Source: Limnomonas spitsbergensis
Taxonomy: Eukaryota; Chlorophyta; Chlorophyceae; Chlamydomonadales
Length of the DNA: 64,000 nt
Assembly: GCA_037349105.1 (NCBI GenBank)
Contig: JAYJMM010000065.1
Location: 868,001 to 932,000 of the forward strand
Direction: 5' to 3'
Shown: piece after piece, positions 46,911 to 59,639 of the stretch
How positions within the stretch are numbered: position 1 is the stretch's first letter
Layout: the number at the start of each line of letters is the position of its first letter
Notes under the pieces: generated by a model
What the model saw: the letters and a program-made list of their open reading frames with translations, nothing else
What the model was told of the DNA's origin: nothing
The model's database searches: none
Made by a program: the position numbers and the translations under genes

Positions 46911-49537
46911 TACGGACCAGGCCAGCAGTGCATACTCTCTTCAAACAGGAAGGAATGATGCAGCCAATGCCTTAAGAGGTTGCGCAAATGAATACAGACC
47001 AGGCCAGCAGTGCACACTCTCTTCAACCAGGAAGACATGTTGCAGCAGATGCCTTAAGAGGTTGCGTAAATGAATATGGACCAGGCCAGCTGTGCACACT
47101 CTCTTCAACCAGAAGGGAATGCTGCAGCAAATGCCTTAAGAGGTTGCGCAAATGAAAACGGACCAGACCAGCAGTGCTTATTTTCTTCAACAAGGAAGGA
47201 ATGATGCAGCAAATGCCTTAAGAGGTTGCGCAAATGAATACAGACCAGGCCTGCAGTGCACAATCTCTTCAACCAGGAAGGAATGCTGCAGCAGATGTCG
47301 TAAGAGGTTGCGCAAATGAATTTCGGACCAGGCCAGCAGTGCATACTCTCTTCAAACAGGAAGGAATGATGCAGCCAATGCCTTAAGAGGTTGCGCAAAT
47401 GATTACGGACGAGGCCAGCTGTGCACACTCTCTTCAACCAGAAAGGAATGCTGCAGCAAATGCCTTAAGAGGTTGCGCAAATGAATACGGACCAGGCTTG
47501 CAGTGCACACTCTCTTCAACAAGGGAGGATTGCTGCAGCAAATGCCTGAAGAGGTTACGCAAATGAATACGGACCAGGCCTGCAGTGCACACTTTCTTCA
47601 AACAGGAAAGAATGCTGCAGCACATGCCTCAAGAGGTTGCGCAAATAAATACGGGCAAGGCCAGCTGTGCAAACTCTCTTCAACCAGGAAGTAATACTGC
47701 AGCAAATGTCTTAAGAGTTTGCGCAAATAAATACGGACCCGGCCAGCAGTGCACACTCTCTTCAACCAGGAAGACATGCTGCAGCAGACGCCTTAAGAGG
47801 TTGCGCAAAGGAATAGGGACCAGGCCAGCTGTGCACACTCTCTTCAACCAGAAAGGAAAGCTGCAGCAAATGCCTTAAGAGGTTGCGCAAATGATTACAG
47901 ACCAGGCCAGCAGTGCACACTCTCTTCAACCAGAAAGTGATGATGCAGCCAATGCCTTAAGAGGTTGCGCAAATGACTATGGACCAGGCCAGCTGTGCAC
48001 ACTCTCTTCAACCAGAAGGGAATGCTGCAGCAGATGCCTTAAGAGGTTGCGCAAATGAATACGGACCAGACCAGCAGTGCTTATTTTCTTCAACAAGGAA
48101 GGAATGCTGCAGCAAATGCCTTAAGAGGTTGCGCAAATGAATACAGACCAGGCCAGCAGTGCATACTCTCTTCAACCAGAAAGGAATGATGCAGCCAATG
48201 CCTTAAGAGGTTGCGCACATGAATATGGACCAGGCCAGCTGTGCACACTCTCTTCAACAAGAAGAGAATGCTGCAGCAAATGCCTTAAGAGGTTGCGCAA
48301 ATGAATACGGACCAGACTAGCTGTGCTTATTTGCTTCAACAAGGAAGGAATGCTGCAGCAAATGCCTTAAGAGGTTGCGCAAATGAATACCGACCAGGCC
48401 AGCAGTGCATACTCTCTTCAACCAGAAAGGAATGATGCAGCCAATGCCTTAAGAGGCTGCGCAAATGAATATGGACCAGGCCAGCTGTGCACACTCTCTT
48501 CAACCAGAAGGGAATGATGCAGCAAATGCCTTAAGAGGTTGCGCAAATGAATACAGACCATGCCAGCAGTGCACACTCTTTTCAACCAGGAAGACATGCT
48601 GCAGCAGATGCCTTAAGAGGTTGCGCAAATGAATGTGGACCAGGCCAGATGTGCACACTCTCTTCAACCAGAAGGGAATGCTGCAGCAAATGCCTTAAGA
48701 GGTTGCGCAAATGAATACGGACCAGGCCTGCAGTGCACACTCTCTTCAGCAAGGGAGGAATGCTGCAGCAAATGCATGAAGAGGTTACGCAAATGAATAC
48801 GGACCAGGCCTGCAGTGCACACTTTCTTCAAACAGGAAAGAATGCTGCAGCATATGCCTCAAGAGGTTGCGCAAATAAATACGGGCAAGGCCAGCTGTGC
48901 AAACTCTCTTCAACCAGGAAGTAATACTGCAGCAAATGTCTTAAGAGTTTGCGCAAATAAATACGGACCCGGCCAGCAGTGCACACTCTCTTCAACCAGG
49001 AAGACATGCTGCAGCAGACGCCTTAAGAGGTTGCGCAAAGGAATAGGGACCATGCCAGCTGTGCACACTCTCTTCAACCAGAAAGGAAAGCTGCAGCAAA
49101 TGCCTTAAGAGGTTGCGCAAATGAATACAGACCAGGCCAGCAGTGCACACTCTCTTCAATCAGAAAGGAATGATGCAGCCAATGCCTTAAGAGGTTGCGC
49201 AAATGAATATGGACCAGGCCAGCTGTGCACACTCTCTTCAACCAGAAGAGAATGCTGCAGCAAATGCCTTAAGAGGTTGCGCAAATGAATACAGACCATG
49301 CCAGCAGTGCACACTCTCTTCAACCAGGAAGACATGCTGCAGCAGATGCCTTAAGAGGTTGCGCAAATGAATATGGACCAGGCCAGCTGTGCACACTCTC
49401 TTCAACCAGAAGGGAATGCTGCAGCAAATGCCTTAAGAGGTTGCGCAAATGAATACGGACCAGACCAGCAGTGCTTATTTTCTTCAACAAGGAAGGAATG
49501 CTGCAGCAAATGCCTTAAGAGGTTGCGCAAATGAATA
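46911..49537. repeat. Satellite between element copies 6 and 7 (32 monomers)
   Basis: 2,625 bp between the TA pairs (32 x 82 + 1), with GAATTTCGGACC at about 47328. Two blocks offset by 1,230 bp (15 monomers) share variant order, for example 47503/48733 and 47585/48815. An internal duplication or a lost element would explain the double length. A unique GAATGTGGACC occurs at about 48632. Confidence 0.88.
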
Positions 49538-50289
49538 CCGTACCATCCATCTCAATTGGTATTCTTTACCTTTGGTTCCATGTTTTGGCCTTGAATGAAG
49601 CCTAATTTTATCCAGCATTGGCATGGAGACTTTTTTCTTTAACCCGAATTTGGTTCATCGAAAACACTTTTAAAATTGGTTTTTGTGAAATACAGCCATC
49701 TCAGTCAAGGGCCATGCCACACTGCACTACCGGTACGGTACTTGTTTCTAAGCTGCTGCTGCCTCATAGCCTCAACTTGCTCTGGCGGCATGCACCGCAA
49801 CCGTGGCTTTCCCATCGGCATTTGGAGCATCCAAAAACCAGCCACCCCATGCTCCAACACTTACCCCTGACTTCGCTTTGATCACGTTCGTGATAGACTC
49901 TTTGATCGCTACGAGGATCGCGGGATGCTGGTCGAAGACGAACACGGGGGGCCGTTGAAGACTCTTAGCGCGACCTTTCTTGATCCAGCGCATCATGGTC
50001 GACTTCTCGAGCTGCTGGAGAGGGGGTATTGCTTGCAGCTCGCGGAGCAGATCTTTGGGCTTCCATGTCGTGTTTCTGTCAGCCTTCGCAGCAACGACAT
50101 CGAGGACGAGCTGCCGGTGCCACGGCTCCCAGGAAGTCCCCTCGCGGTTAAAGCACACTTTTGGCACAAAATACGACTTGTCCGATTATCCAGCTTTGGT
50201 TCGACCGTTTTTAATTTTAAGGTCACTTTATCCAGGGTGGTTTCATGTTTTGCGACCATAGTGGAGACAAATTGAGAGTGATAGTACGG
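49538..50289. mobile_element. TA-flanked TIR element, copy 7 (752 bp)
   Basis: Like copies 4-6 except for GAGACAAATTGAG near the right end (about 50268), which weakens the inner part of the right inverted repeat. The right-hand satellite differs from earlier copies after one monomer: GATTACGG follows in place of a GAATACAGACC unit. Confidence 0.84.
49772..50167 (-). pseudogene. Element ORF fragment, copy 7
   Basis: Same 131-residue frame with ATA at Ile47. Confidence 0.4.
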
Positions 50290-50947
50290 TACGGACCAGG
50301 CCAGCAGTGCATACTCTCTTCAAACAGGAAGGAATGATGCAGCCAATGCCTTAAGAGGTTGCGCAAATGATTACGGACCAGGCCAGCTGTGCAAACTCTC
50401 TTCAACCAGAAAAGAATGCTGCAGCAAATGCCTTAAGAGGTTGCGCAAATGAATACGGACCAGGCCTGCAGTGCACACTCTCTTCAACAAGGGAGGAATG
50501 CTGCAGCAAATGCCTGAAGAGGTTACGCAAATGAATACGGACCAGGCCAGCAGTGCACACTTTCTTCAACAAGGAAGGAATGATGCAGCAGATGCCTCAA
50601 GAGGTTGCGCAAATAAATACGGGCAAGGCCAGCTGTGCACACTCTCTTCAACCAGAAGGGAATGCTGCAGCAAATGCCTTAAGAGGTTGCGCAAATGAAT
50701 ACAGACCATGCCAGCAGTGCACACTCTCTTCAACCAGGAAGACATGCTGCAGCAGATGCCTTAAGAGGTTGCGCAAATGAATATGGACCAGGCCAGCTGT
50801 GCACACTCTCTTCAACCAGAAGGGAATGCTGCAGCAAATGCCTTAAGAGGTTGCGCAAATGAATACGGACCAGACCAGCAGTGCTTATTTTCTTCAACAA
50901 GGAAGGAATGCTGCAGCAAATGCCTTAAGAGGTTGCGCAAATGAATA
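50290..50947. repeat. Satellite between element copies 7 and 8 (8 monomers)
   Basis: Exactly 656 bp (8 x 82) between the TA pairs, without the extra-base monomer. It includes GGGAGGAATGCTGCAGC and ATACGGGCAAGGCC units. The same units follow copy 8, so the element and right flank were duplicated together. Confidence 0.9.
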
Positions 50948-51699
50948 CCGTACCATCCATCTCAATTGGTATTCTTTACCTTTGGTTCCATGTTTTGGCC
51001 TTGAATGAAGCCTAATTTTATCCAGCATTGGCATGGAGACTTTTTTCTTTAACCCGAATTTGGTTCATCGAAAACACTTTTAAAATTGGTTTTTGTGAAA
51101 TACAGCCATCTCAGTCAAGGGCCATGCCACACTGCACTACCGGTACGGTACTTGTTTCTAAGCTGCTGCTGCCTCATAGCCTCAACTTGCTCTGGCGGCA
51201 TGCACCGCAACCGTGGCTTTCCCATCGGCATTTGGAGCATCCAAAAACCAGCCACCCCATGCTCCAACACTTACCCCTGACTTCGCTTTGATCACGTTCG
51301 TGATAGACTCTTTGATCGCTACGAGGATCGCGGGATGCTGGTCGAAGACGAACACGGGGGGCCGTTGAAGACTCTTAGCGCGACCTTTCTTGATCCAGCG
51401 CATCATGGTCGACTTCTCGAGCTGCTGGAGAGGGGGAATTGCTTGCAGCTCGCGGAGCAGATCTTTGGGCTTCCATGTCGTGTTTCTGTCAGCCTTCGCA
51501 GCAACGACATCGAGGACGAGCTGCCGGTGCCACGGCTCCCAGGAAGTCCCCTCGCGGTTAAAGCACACTTTTGGCACAAAATACGACTTGTCCGATTATC
51601 CAGCTTTGGTTCGACCGTTTTTAATTTTAAGGTCACTTTATCCAGGGTGGTTTCATGTTTTGCGACCATAGTGGAGACCAATTGAGAGTGATAGTACGG
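50948..51699. mobile_element. TA-flanked TIR element, copy 8 (752 bp)
   Basis: Last copy in the window. It shares GGGGGAATTGC with copy 1, where copies 2-7 have GGGGGTATTGC, but otherwise resembles copies 4-6 (CAGCATTGG, TTTTAAAATTGG). No further copies follow before the window end. Confidence 0.85.
51182..51577 (-). pseudogene. Element ORF fragment, copy 8
   Basis: Same 131-residue frame. ATT at Ile47 as in copy 1, a silent difference. Confidence 0.4.
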
Positions 51700-52994
51700 T
51701 ACGGACCAGGCCAGCAGTGCATACTCTCTTCAAACAGGAAGGAATGATGCAGCCAATGCCTTAAGAGGTTGCGCAAATGATTACGGACCAGGCCAGCTGT
51801 GCAAACTCTCTTCAACCAGAAAAGAATGCTGCAGCAAATGCCTTAAGAGGTTGCGCAAATGAATACGGACCAGGCCTGCAGTGCACACTCTCTTCAACAA
51901 GGGAGGAATGCTGCAGCAAATGCCTGAAGAGGTTACGCAAATGAATACGGACCAGGCCAGCAGTGCACACTTTCTTCAACAAGGAAGGAATGATGCAGCA
52001 GATGCCTCAAGAGGTTGCGCAAATAAATACGGGCAAGGCCAGCTGTGCAAACTCTCTTCAACCAGGAAGTAATACTGCAGCAAATGTCTTAAGAGTTTGC
52101 GCAAATAAATACGGACCCGGCCAGCAGTGCACACTCTCTTCAACCAGGAAGACATGCTGCAGCAGACGCCTAAAGAGGTTGCGCAAAGGAATAGGGACCA
52201 GGCCAGTTGTGCACACTCTCTTCAACCAGAAAGGAAAGCTGCAGCAAATGCCTTGAGAGGTTGCGCAAATGAATACAGACCAGGCCAGCAGTGCACACTC
52301 TCTTCAACCAGAAAGGAATGATGCAGCCAATGCCTTAAGAGGTTGCGCAAATGAATATGGACCAGGCCAGCTGTGCACACTCTCTTCAACCAGAAGGGAA
52401 TGCTGCAGCAGATGCCTTAAGAGGTTGCGCAAATGAATACGGACCAGACCAGCAGTGCTTATTTTCTTCAACAAGGAAGGAATGATGCAGCCAATGCCTT
52501 AAGAGGTTGCGCAAATGATTACGGACCAGGCCAGCTGTGCACACTCTCTTCAACCAGAAGGGAATGCTGCAGCAAATGCCTTAAGAGGTTGCGCAAATGA
52601 ATACGGACCAGGCCTGCAGTGCACACTCTCTTCAACAAGGGAGGAATGCTGCAGCAAATGCCTGAAGAGGTTACGCAAATGAATACGGACCAGGCCAGCA
52701 GTGCACACTTTCTTCAAACATGAAAGAATGCTGCAGCAGATGCCTCAAGAGGTTGCGCAAATAAATACGGGCAAGGCCAGCTGTGCAAACTCTCTTCAAC
52801 CAGGAAGTAATACTGCAGCAAATGTCATAAGAGTTTGCGCAAATAAATACGGACCCGGCCAGCAGTGCACACTCTCTTCAACCAGGAAGACATGCTGCAG
52901 CAGACGCCTTAAGAGGTTGCGCAAAGGAATAGGGACCAGGCCAGCTGTGCACACTCTCTTCAACCAGAAAGTAAAGCTGCAGCAAATGCCTTAA

Positions 52995-53650
52995 GAGGTT
53001 GCGCAAATGAATACAGACCAGGCCAGCAGTGCACACTCTCTTCAACCAGAAAGGAATGATGCAGCCAATGCCTTAAGAGGTTGCGCAAATGAATATGGAC
53101 CATGCCAGCTGTGCACACTCTCTTCAACAAGAAGGGAATGCTGCAGCAGATGCCTTAAGAGGTTGCGCAAATGAATACGGACCAGACCAGCAGTGCTTAT
53201 TTTCTTCAACAAGGAAGGAATGCTGCAGCAAATGCCTTAAGAGGTTGCGCAAATGAATACAGACCAGGCCAGCAGTGCACACTCTCTTCAACCAGAAAGG
53301 AATGATGCAGCCAATGCTTTAAGAGGTTGCGCAAATGAATATGGACCAGGCCAGCTGTGCACACTCTCTTCAACCAGAAGGGAATGCTGCAGCAAATGCC
53401 TTAAGAGGTTGCGCAAATGAATACGGACCAGACCAGCAGTGCTTATTTTCTTCAACATGGAAGGAATGCTGCAGCAAATGCCTTAAGAGGTTGCGCAAAT
53501 GAATACAGACCAGGCCAGCAGTGCATACTCTCTTCAACCAGAAAGGAATGATGCAGCCAATGCCTTAAGAGGTTGCGCAAATGAATATGGACCAGGCCAG
53601 CTGTGCACACTCTCTTCAACCAGAAGGGAATGCTGCAGCAAATGCCTTAA
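52995..53650. repeat. 246-bp A-B-C trimer tract
   Basis: Monomer classes run A, B, C, A, B, C, A, B with GAATAC starts near 53013, 53093, 53175, 53257, 53339, 53421, 53503 and 53585. A private change, ATGGACCATGCC, marks the first B. Confidence 0.8.
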
Positions 53651-54551
53651 GAGGTTGCGCAAATGAATACAGACCAGGCCAGCAGTGCACACTCTCTTCA
53701 ACCAGGAAGACATGCTGCAGCAGATGCCTTAAGAGGTTGCGCAAATGAATATGGACCAGGCCAGCTGTGCACACTCTCTCCAACCAGAAGGGAATGCTGC
53801 AGCAAATGCCTTAAGAGGTTGCGCAAAGGAATACGGACCAGACCAGCAGTGCTTATTTTCTTCAACAAGGAAGGAATGCTGCAGCAAATGCCTTAAGAGG
53901 TTGCGCAAATGAATACAGACCAGGCCTGCAGTGCACAATCTCTTCAAACAAGAAGGAATGCTGCAGCAGATGTCTTAAGAGGTTGCGCAAATGAATACGG
54001 ACCAGGCCAGCAGTGCATACTCTCTTCAAACAGGAAGGAATGATGCAGCCAATGCCTTAAGATGTTGCGCAAATGATTACGGACGAGGCCAGCTGTGCAC
54101 ACTCTCTTCAACCAGGAAGACATGCTGCAGCAAATGCCTTAAGAGGTTGCGCAAATGAATACGGACCAGGCCTGCAGTGCACACTCTCTTCAACAAGGGA
54201 GGAATGCTGCAGCAAATGCCTGAAGAGGTTACGCAAATGAATACGGACCAGGCCTGCAGTGCACACTTTCTTCAAACATGAAAGAATGCTGCAGCAGATG
54301 CCTCAAGAGGTTGCGCAAATAAATACGGGCAAGGCCAGCTGTGCAAACTCTCTTCAACCAGGAAGTAATAATGCAGCAAATGTCTTAAGAGTTTGCGCAA
54401 ATAAATACGGACCCGGCCAGCAGTGCACACTCTCTTCAACCATGAAGACATGCTGCAGCAGATGCCTTAAGTGGTTGCGCAAAGGAATAGGGACCAGGCC
54501 AGCTGAGCACACTCTCTTCAACCAGAAAGGAAAGCTGCAGCAAATGCCTTA

Positions 54552-55375
54552 AGAGGTTGCGCAAATGAATACAGACCAGGCCAGCAGTGCACACTCTCTT
54601 TAACCAGAAAGGAATGATGCAGCCAATGCCTTAAGAGGTTGCGCAAATGAATATGGACCAGGCCAGCTGTGCACACTCTCTTCAACAAGAAGGGAATGCT
54701 GCAGCAAATGCCTTAAGAGGTTGCGCAAATGAATACGGACCAGACCAGCAGTGCTTATTTTCTTCAACAAGGAAGGAATGATGCAGCAAATGCCTTAAGA
54801 GGTTGCGCAAATGAATACAGACCAGGCCAGCAGTGCATACTCTCTTCAACCAGAAAGGAATGATGCAGCCAATGCCTTAAGAGGTTGCGCAAATGAATAT
54901 GGACCAGGCCAGCTGTGCACACTCTCTTCAACAAGAAGGGAATGCTGCAGCAAATGCCTTAAGAGGTTGCACAAATGAAAACGGACCAGACCAGCAGTGC
55001 TTATTTTCTTCAACAAGGAAGGAATGCTGCTGCAAATGCCTTAAGAGGTTGCGCAAATGAATACAGACCAGGCCAGCAGTGCATAATCTCTTCAACCAGA
55101 AAGGAATGATGCAGCCAATGCCTTAAGAGGTTGCGCAAATGAATATGGACCAGGCCAGCTGTGCACACTCTCTTCAACAAGAAGGGAATGCTGCAGCAAA
55201 TGCCTTAAGAGGTTGCGCAAATGAATACGGACCAGACCAGCAGTGCTTATTTTCTTCAACAAGGAAGGAATGCTGCAGCAAATGCCTTAAGAGGTTGCGC
55301 AAATGAATACAGACCAGGCCAGCAGTGCATACTCTCTTCAACCAGAAAGGAATGATGCAGCCAATGCCTTAAGAG
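54552..55375. repeat. 246-bp A-B-C trimer tract, three full cycles
   Basis: Classes run A, B, C three times, then A. The B units carry CAACAAGAAGGG. Private changes include TTGCACAAATGAAAACGG (about 54968), ATGCTGCTGCAAATG (about 55024) and GCATAATCTC (about 55081). Confidence 0.82.
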
Positions 55376-57097
55376 GTTGCGCAAATGAATACGGACCAGG
55401 CCAGCTGTGCACACTCTCTTCAACCAGAAGGGAATGCTGCAGCAAATGCCTTAAGAGGTTGCGCAAATGAATACAGACCAGGCCAGCAGTGCACACTCTC
55501 TTCAACCAGGAAGACATGCTGCAGCAGATGCCTTAAGAGGTTGCGCAAATGAATATGGACCAGGCCAGCTGTGCACACTCTCTTCAACCAGAAGGGAAAG
55601 TTGCAGCAAATGCCTTAAGAGGTTGCGCAAATGAATACGGACCAGACCAGCAGTGCTTATTTTCTTCAACAAGGAAGGAATGCTGCAGCAAATGCCTTAA
55701 GAGGTTGCGCAAATGAATACGGACCAGGCCTGCAGTGCACACTCTCTTCAACAAGGGAGGAATGCTGCAGCAAATGCCTGAAGAGGTTACGCAAATGAAT
55801 ACGGACCAGGCCAGCAGTGCATACTCTCTTCAAACATGAAAGAATGCTGCAGCAGATGCCTCAAGAGGTTGCGCAAATAAATACGGGCAAGGCCAGCTGT
55901 GCAAACTCTCTTCAACCAGGAAGTAATACTGCAGCAAATGTCTTAAGAGTTTGCGCAAATAAATACGGACCCGGCCAGCAGTGCTCACTCTCTTCAACCA
56001 CGAAGACATGCTGCAGCAGACGCCTTAAGAGGTTGCGCAAAGGAATAGGGACCAGGCCAGCTGAGCACACTCTCTTCAACTAGAAAGGAAAGCTGCAGCA
56101 AATGCCTTAAGAGGTTGCGCAAATGAATACAGACCAGGCCAGCAGTGCACACTCTCTTCAACCAGAAAGGAATGATGCAGCCAATGCCTTAAGAGGTTGC
56201 GCAAATGACTATGGACCAGGCCAGCTGTGCACACTCTCTTCAACAAGAAGGGAATGCTGCAGCAGATGCCTCAAGAGGTTGCGCAAATGAATACGGACCA
56301 GACCAGCAGTGCTTATTTTCTTCAACAAGGAAGGAATGCTGCAGCAAATGCCTTAAGAGGTTGCGCGAATGAATATGGACCAGGCCAGCTGTGCACACTC
56401 TCTTCAACCAGAAGGGAATGCTGCAGCAAATGCCTTAAGAGGTTGCGCAAATGAATACGGACCAGACCAGCAGTGCTTATTTTCTTCAACAAGGAAGGAA
56501 TGCTGCAGCAAATGCCTAAAGAGGTTGCGCAAATGAATATGGACCACGCCAGCTGTGCACACTCTCTTCAACAAGAAGGGAATGCTGCAGCAAATGCCTT
56601 AAGAGGTTGCGCAAATGAATACGGACCAGACCAGCAGTGCTTATGTTCTTCAACAAGGAAGGAATGCTGCAGCAAATGCCTTAAGATGTTGCGCAAATGA
56701 ATACAGACCAGGCCAGCAGTGCACACTCTCTTCAACCAGAAAGGAATGATGCAGCCAATGCCTTAAGAGGTTGCGCAAATGAATACGGACCAGGCCAGCT
56801 GTGCACACTCTCTTCAACCAGAAGGGAATGCTGCAGCAAATGCCTTAAGAGGTTGCGCAAATGAATACAGACCAGGCCAGCAGTGCACACTCTCTTCAAC
56901 CAGGAAGACATGCTGCAGCAGATGCCTTAAGAGGTTGCGCAAATGAATATGGACCAGGCCAGCTGTGCACACTCTATTCAACCAGAAGGGAATGTTGCAG
57001 CAAATGCCTTAAGAGGTTGCGCAAATGAATACGGACCAGACCAGCGGTGCTTATTTTCTTCAACAAGGAAGGAATGCTGCAGCAAATGCCTTAAGAG

Positions 57098-57755
57098 GTT
57101 GCGCAAATGAATACAGACCAGGCCAGCAGTGCATACTCTCTTCAACCAGAAAGGAATGATGCAGCCAATGCCTTAAGAGGTTGCGCAAATGAATATGGAC
57201 CAGGCCAGCTGTGCACACTCTCTTCAACAAGAAGGGAATGCTGCAGCAAATGCCTTAAGAGGTTGCGCAAATGAATACGGACCAGACCAGCAGTGCTTAT
57301 TTTCTTCAACAAGGAAGGAATGCTGCTGCAAATGCCTTAAGAGGTTGCGCAAATGAATACAGACCAGGCCAGCAGTGCATAATCTCTTCAACCAGAAAGG
57401 AATGATGCAGCCAATGCCTTAAGAGGTTGCGCAAATGAATATGGACCAGGCCAGCTGTGCACACTCTCTTCAACAAGAAGGGAATGCTGCAGCAAATGCC
57501 TTAAGAGGTTGCGCAAATGAATACGGACCAGACCAGCAGTGCTTATTTTCTTCAACAAGGAAGGAATGCTGCAGCAAATGCCTTAAGAGGTTGCGCAAAT
57601 GAATACAGACCAGGCCAGCAGTGCATACTCTCTTCAACCAGAAAGGAATGATGCAGCCAATGCCTTAAGAGGTTGCGCAAATGAATACGGACCAGGCCAG
57701 CTGTGCACACTCTCTTCAACCAGAAGGGAATGTTGCAGCAAATGCCTTAAGAGGT
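57098..57755. repeat. 246-bp A-B-C trimer tract
   Basis: Classes run A, B, C, A, B, C, A, then a B unit with GAATACGG. It shares the GCTGCTGCAAATG and GCATAATCTC variants with 54.97-55.1 kb, so the two tracts are duplicates. Confidence 0.8.
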
Positions 57756-59639
57756 TGCGCAAATGAATACGGACCAGACCAGCAGTGCTTATTTTCTTCA
57801 ACAAGGAAGGAATGCTGCAGCAGATGCCTTAAGAGGTTGCGCAAATGAATACGGACCAGGCCAGCAGTGCACACTCTCTTCAACCAGGAAGACATGCTGC
57901 AGCAGATGCCTTAAGAGGTTGCGCAAATGAATATGGACCAGGCCAGCTGTGCACACTCTCTTCAACCAGAAGGGAATGTTGCAGCAAATGCCTTAAGAGG
58001 TTGCGCAAATGAATACGGACCAGACCAGCAGTGCTTATTTTCTTCAACAAGGAAGGAATGCTGCAGCAAATGCCTTAAGAGGTTGCGCAAATGAATACGG
58101 ACCAGGCCTGCAGTGCACACTCTCTTCAACAAGGGAGGAATGCTGCAGCAAATGCCTGAAGAGGTTACGCAAATGAATACGGACCAGGCCAGCAGTGCAC
58201 ACTTTCTTCAAACATGAAAGAATGCTGCAGCAGATGCCTCAAGAGGTTGCGCAAATAAATACGGGCAAGGCCAGCTGTGCAAACTCTCTTCAACCAGGAA
58301 GTAATACTGCAGCAAATGTCTTAAGAGTTTGCGCAAATAAATACGGACCCGGCCAGCAGTGCTCACTCTCTTCAACCACGAAGACATGCTGCAGCAGACG
58401 CCTTAAGAGGTTGCGCAAAGGAATAGGGACCAGGCCAGCTGAGCACACTCTCTTCAACCAGAAAGGAAAGCTGCAGCAAATGCCTTAAGAGGTTGCGCAA
58501 ATGAATACAGACCAGGCCAGCAGTGCACACTCTCTTCAACCAGAAAGGAATGATGCAGCCAATGCCTTAAGAGGTTGCGCAAATGACTATGGACCAGGCC
58601 AGCTGTGCACACTCTCTTCAACAAGAAGGGAATGCTGCAGCAGATGCCTCAAGAGGTTGCGCAATTGAATACGGACCAGACCAGCAGTGCTTATTTTCTT
58701 CAACAAGGAAGGAATGCTGCAGCAAATGCCTTAAGAGGTTGCGCAAATGAATATGGACCAGGCCAGCTGTGCACACTCTCTTCAACAAGAAGGGAATGCT
58801 GCAGCAAATGCCTTAAGAGGTTGCGCAAATGAATACGGACCAGACCAGCAGTGCTTATTTTCTTCAACAAGGAAGGAATGCTGCAGCAAATGCCTAAAGA
58901 GGTTGCGCAAATGAATATGGACCACGCCAGCTGTGCACACTCTCTTCAACAAGAAGGGAATGCTGCAGCAAATGCCTTAAGAGGTTGCGCAAATGAATAC
59001 GGACCAGACCAGCAGAGCTTATTTTCTTCAAACATGAAAGAATGCTGCAGCAGATGCCTCAAGAGGTTGCGCAAATAAATACGGGCAAGGCCAGCTGTGC
59101 AAACTCTCTTCAACCATGAAGTAATACTGCAGCAAATGTCTTAAGAGTTTGCGCAAATAAATACGGACCCGGCCAGCAGTGCTCACTCTCTTCAACCACG
59201 AAGACATGCTGCAGCAGACGCCTTAAGAGGTTGCGCAAAGGAATAGGGACCAGGCCAGTTGAGCACACTCTCTTCAACCAGAAAGGAAAGCTGCAGCAAA
59301 TGCCTTAAGAGGTTGCGCAAATGAATACAGACCAGGCCAGCAGTGCACACTCTCTTCAACCAGAAAGGAATGATGCAGCCAATGCCTTAAGAGGTTGCGC
59401 AAATGACTATGGACCAGGCCAGCTGTGCACACTCTCTTCAACAAGAAGGGAATGCTGCAGCAGATGCCTCAAGAGGTTGCGCAAATGAATACGGACCAGA
59501 CCAGCAGTGCTTATTTTCTTCAACAAGGAAGGAATGCTGCAGCAAATGCCTTAAGAGGTTGCGCAAATGAATATGGACCAGGCCAGCTGTGCACACTCTC
59601 TTCAACAAGAAGGGAATGCTGCAGCAAATGCCTTAAGAG

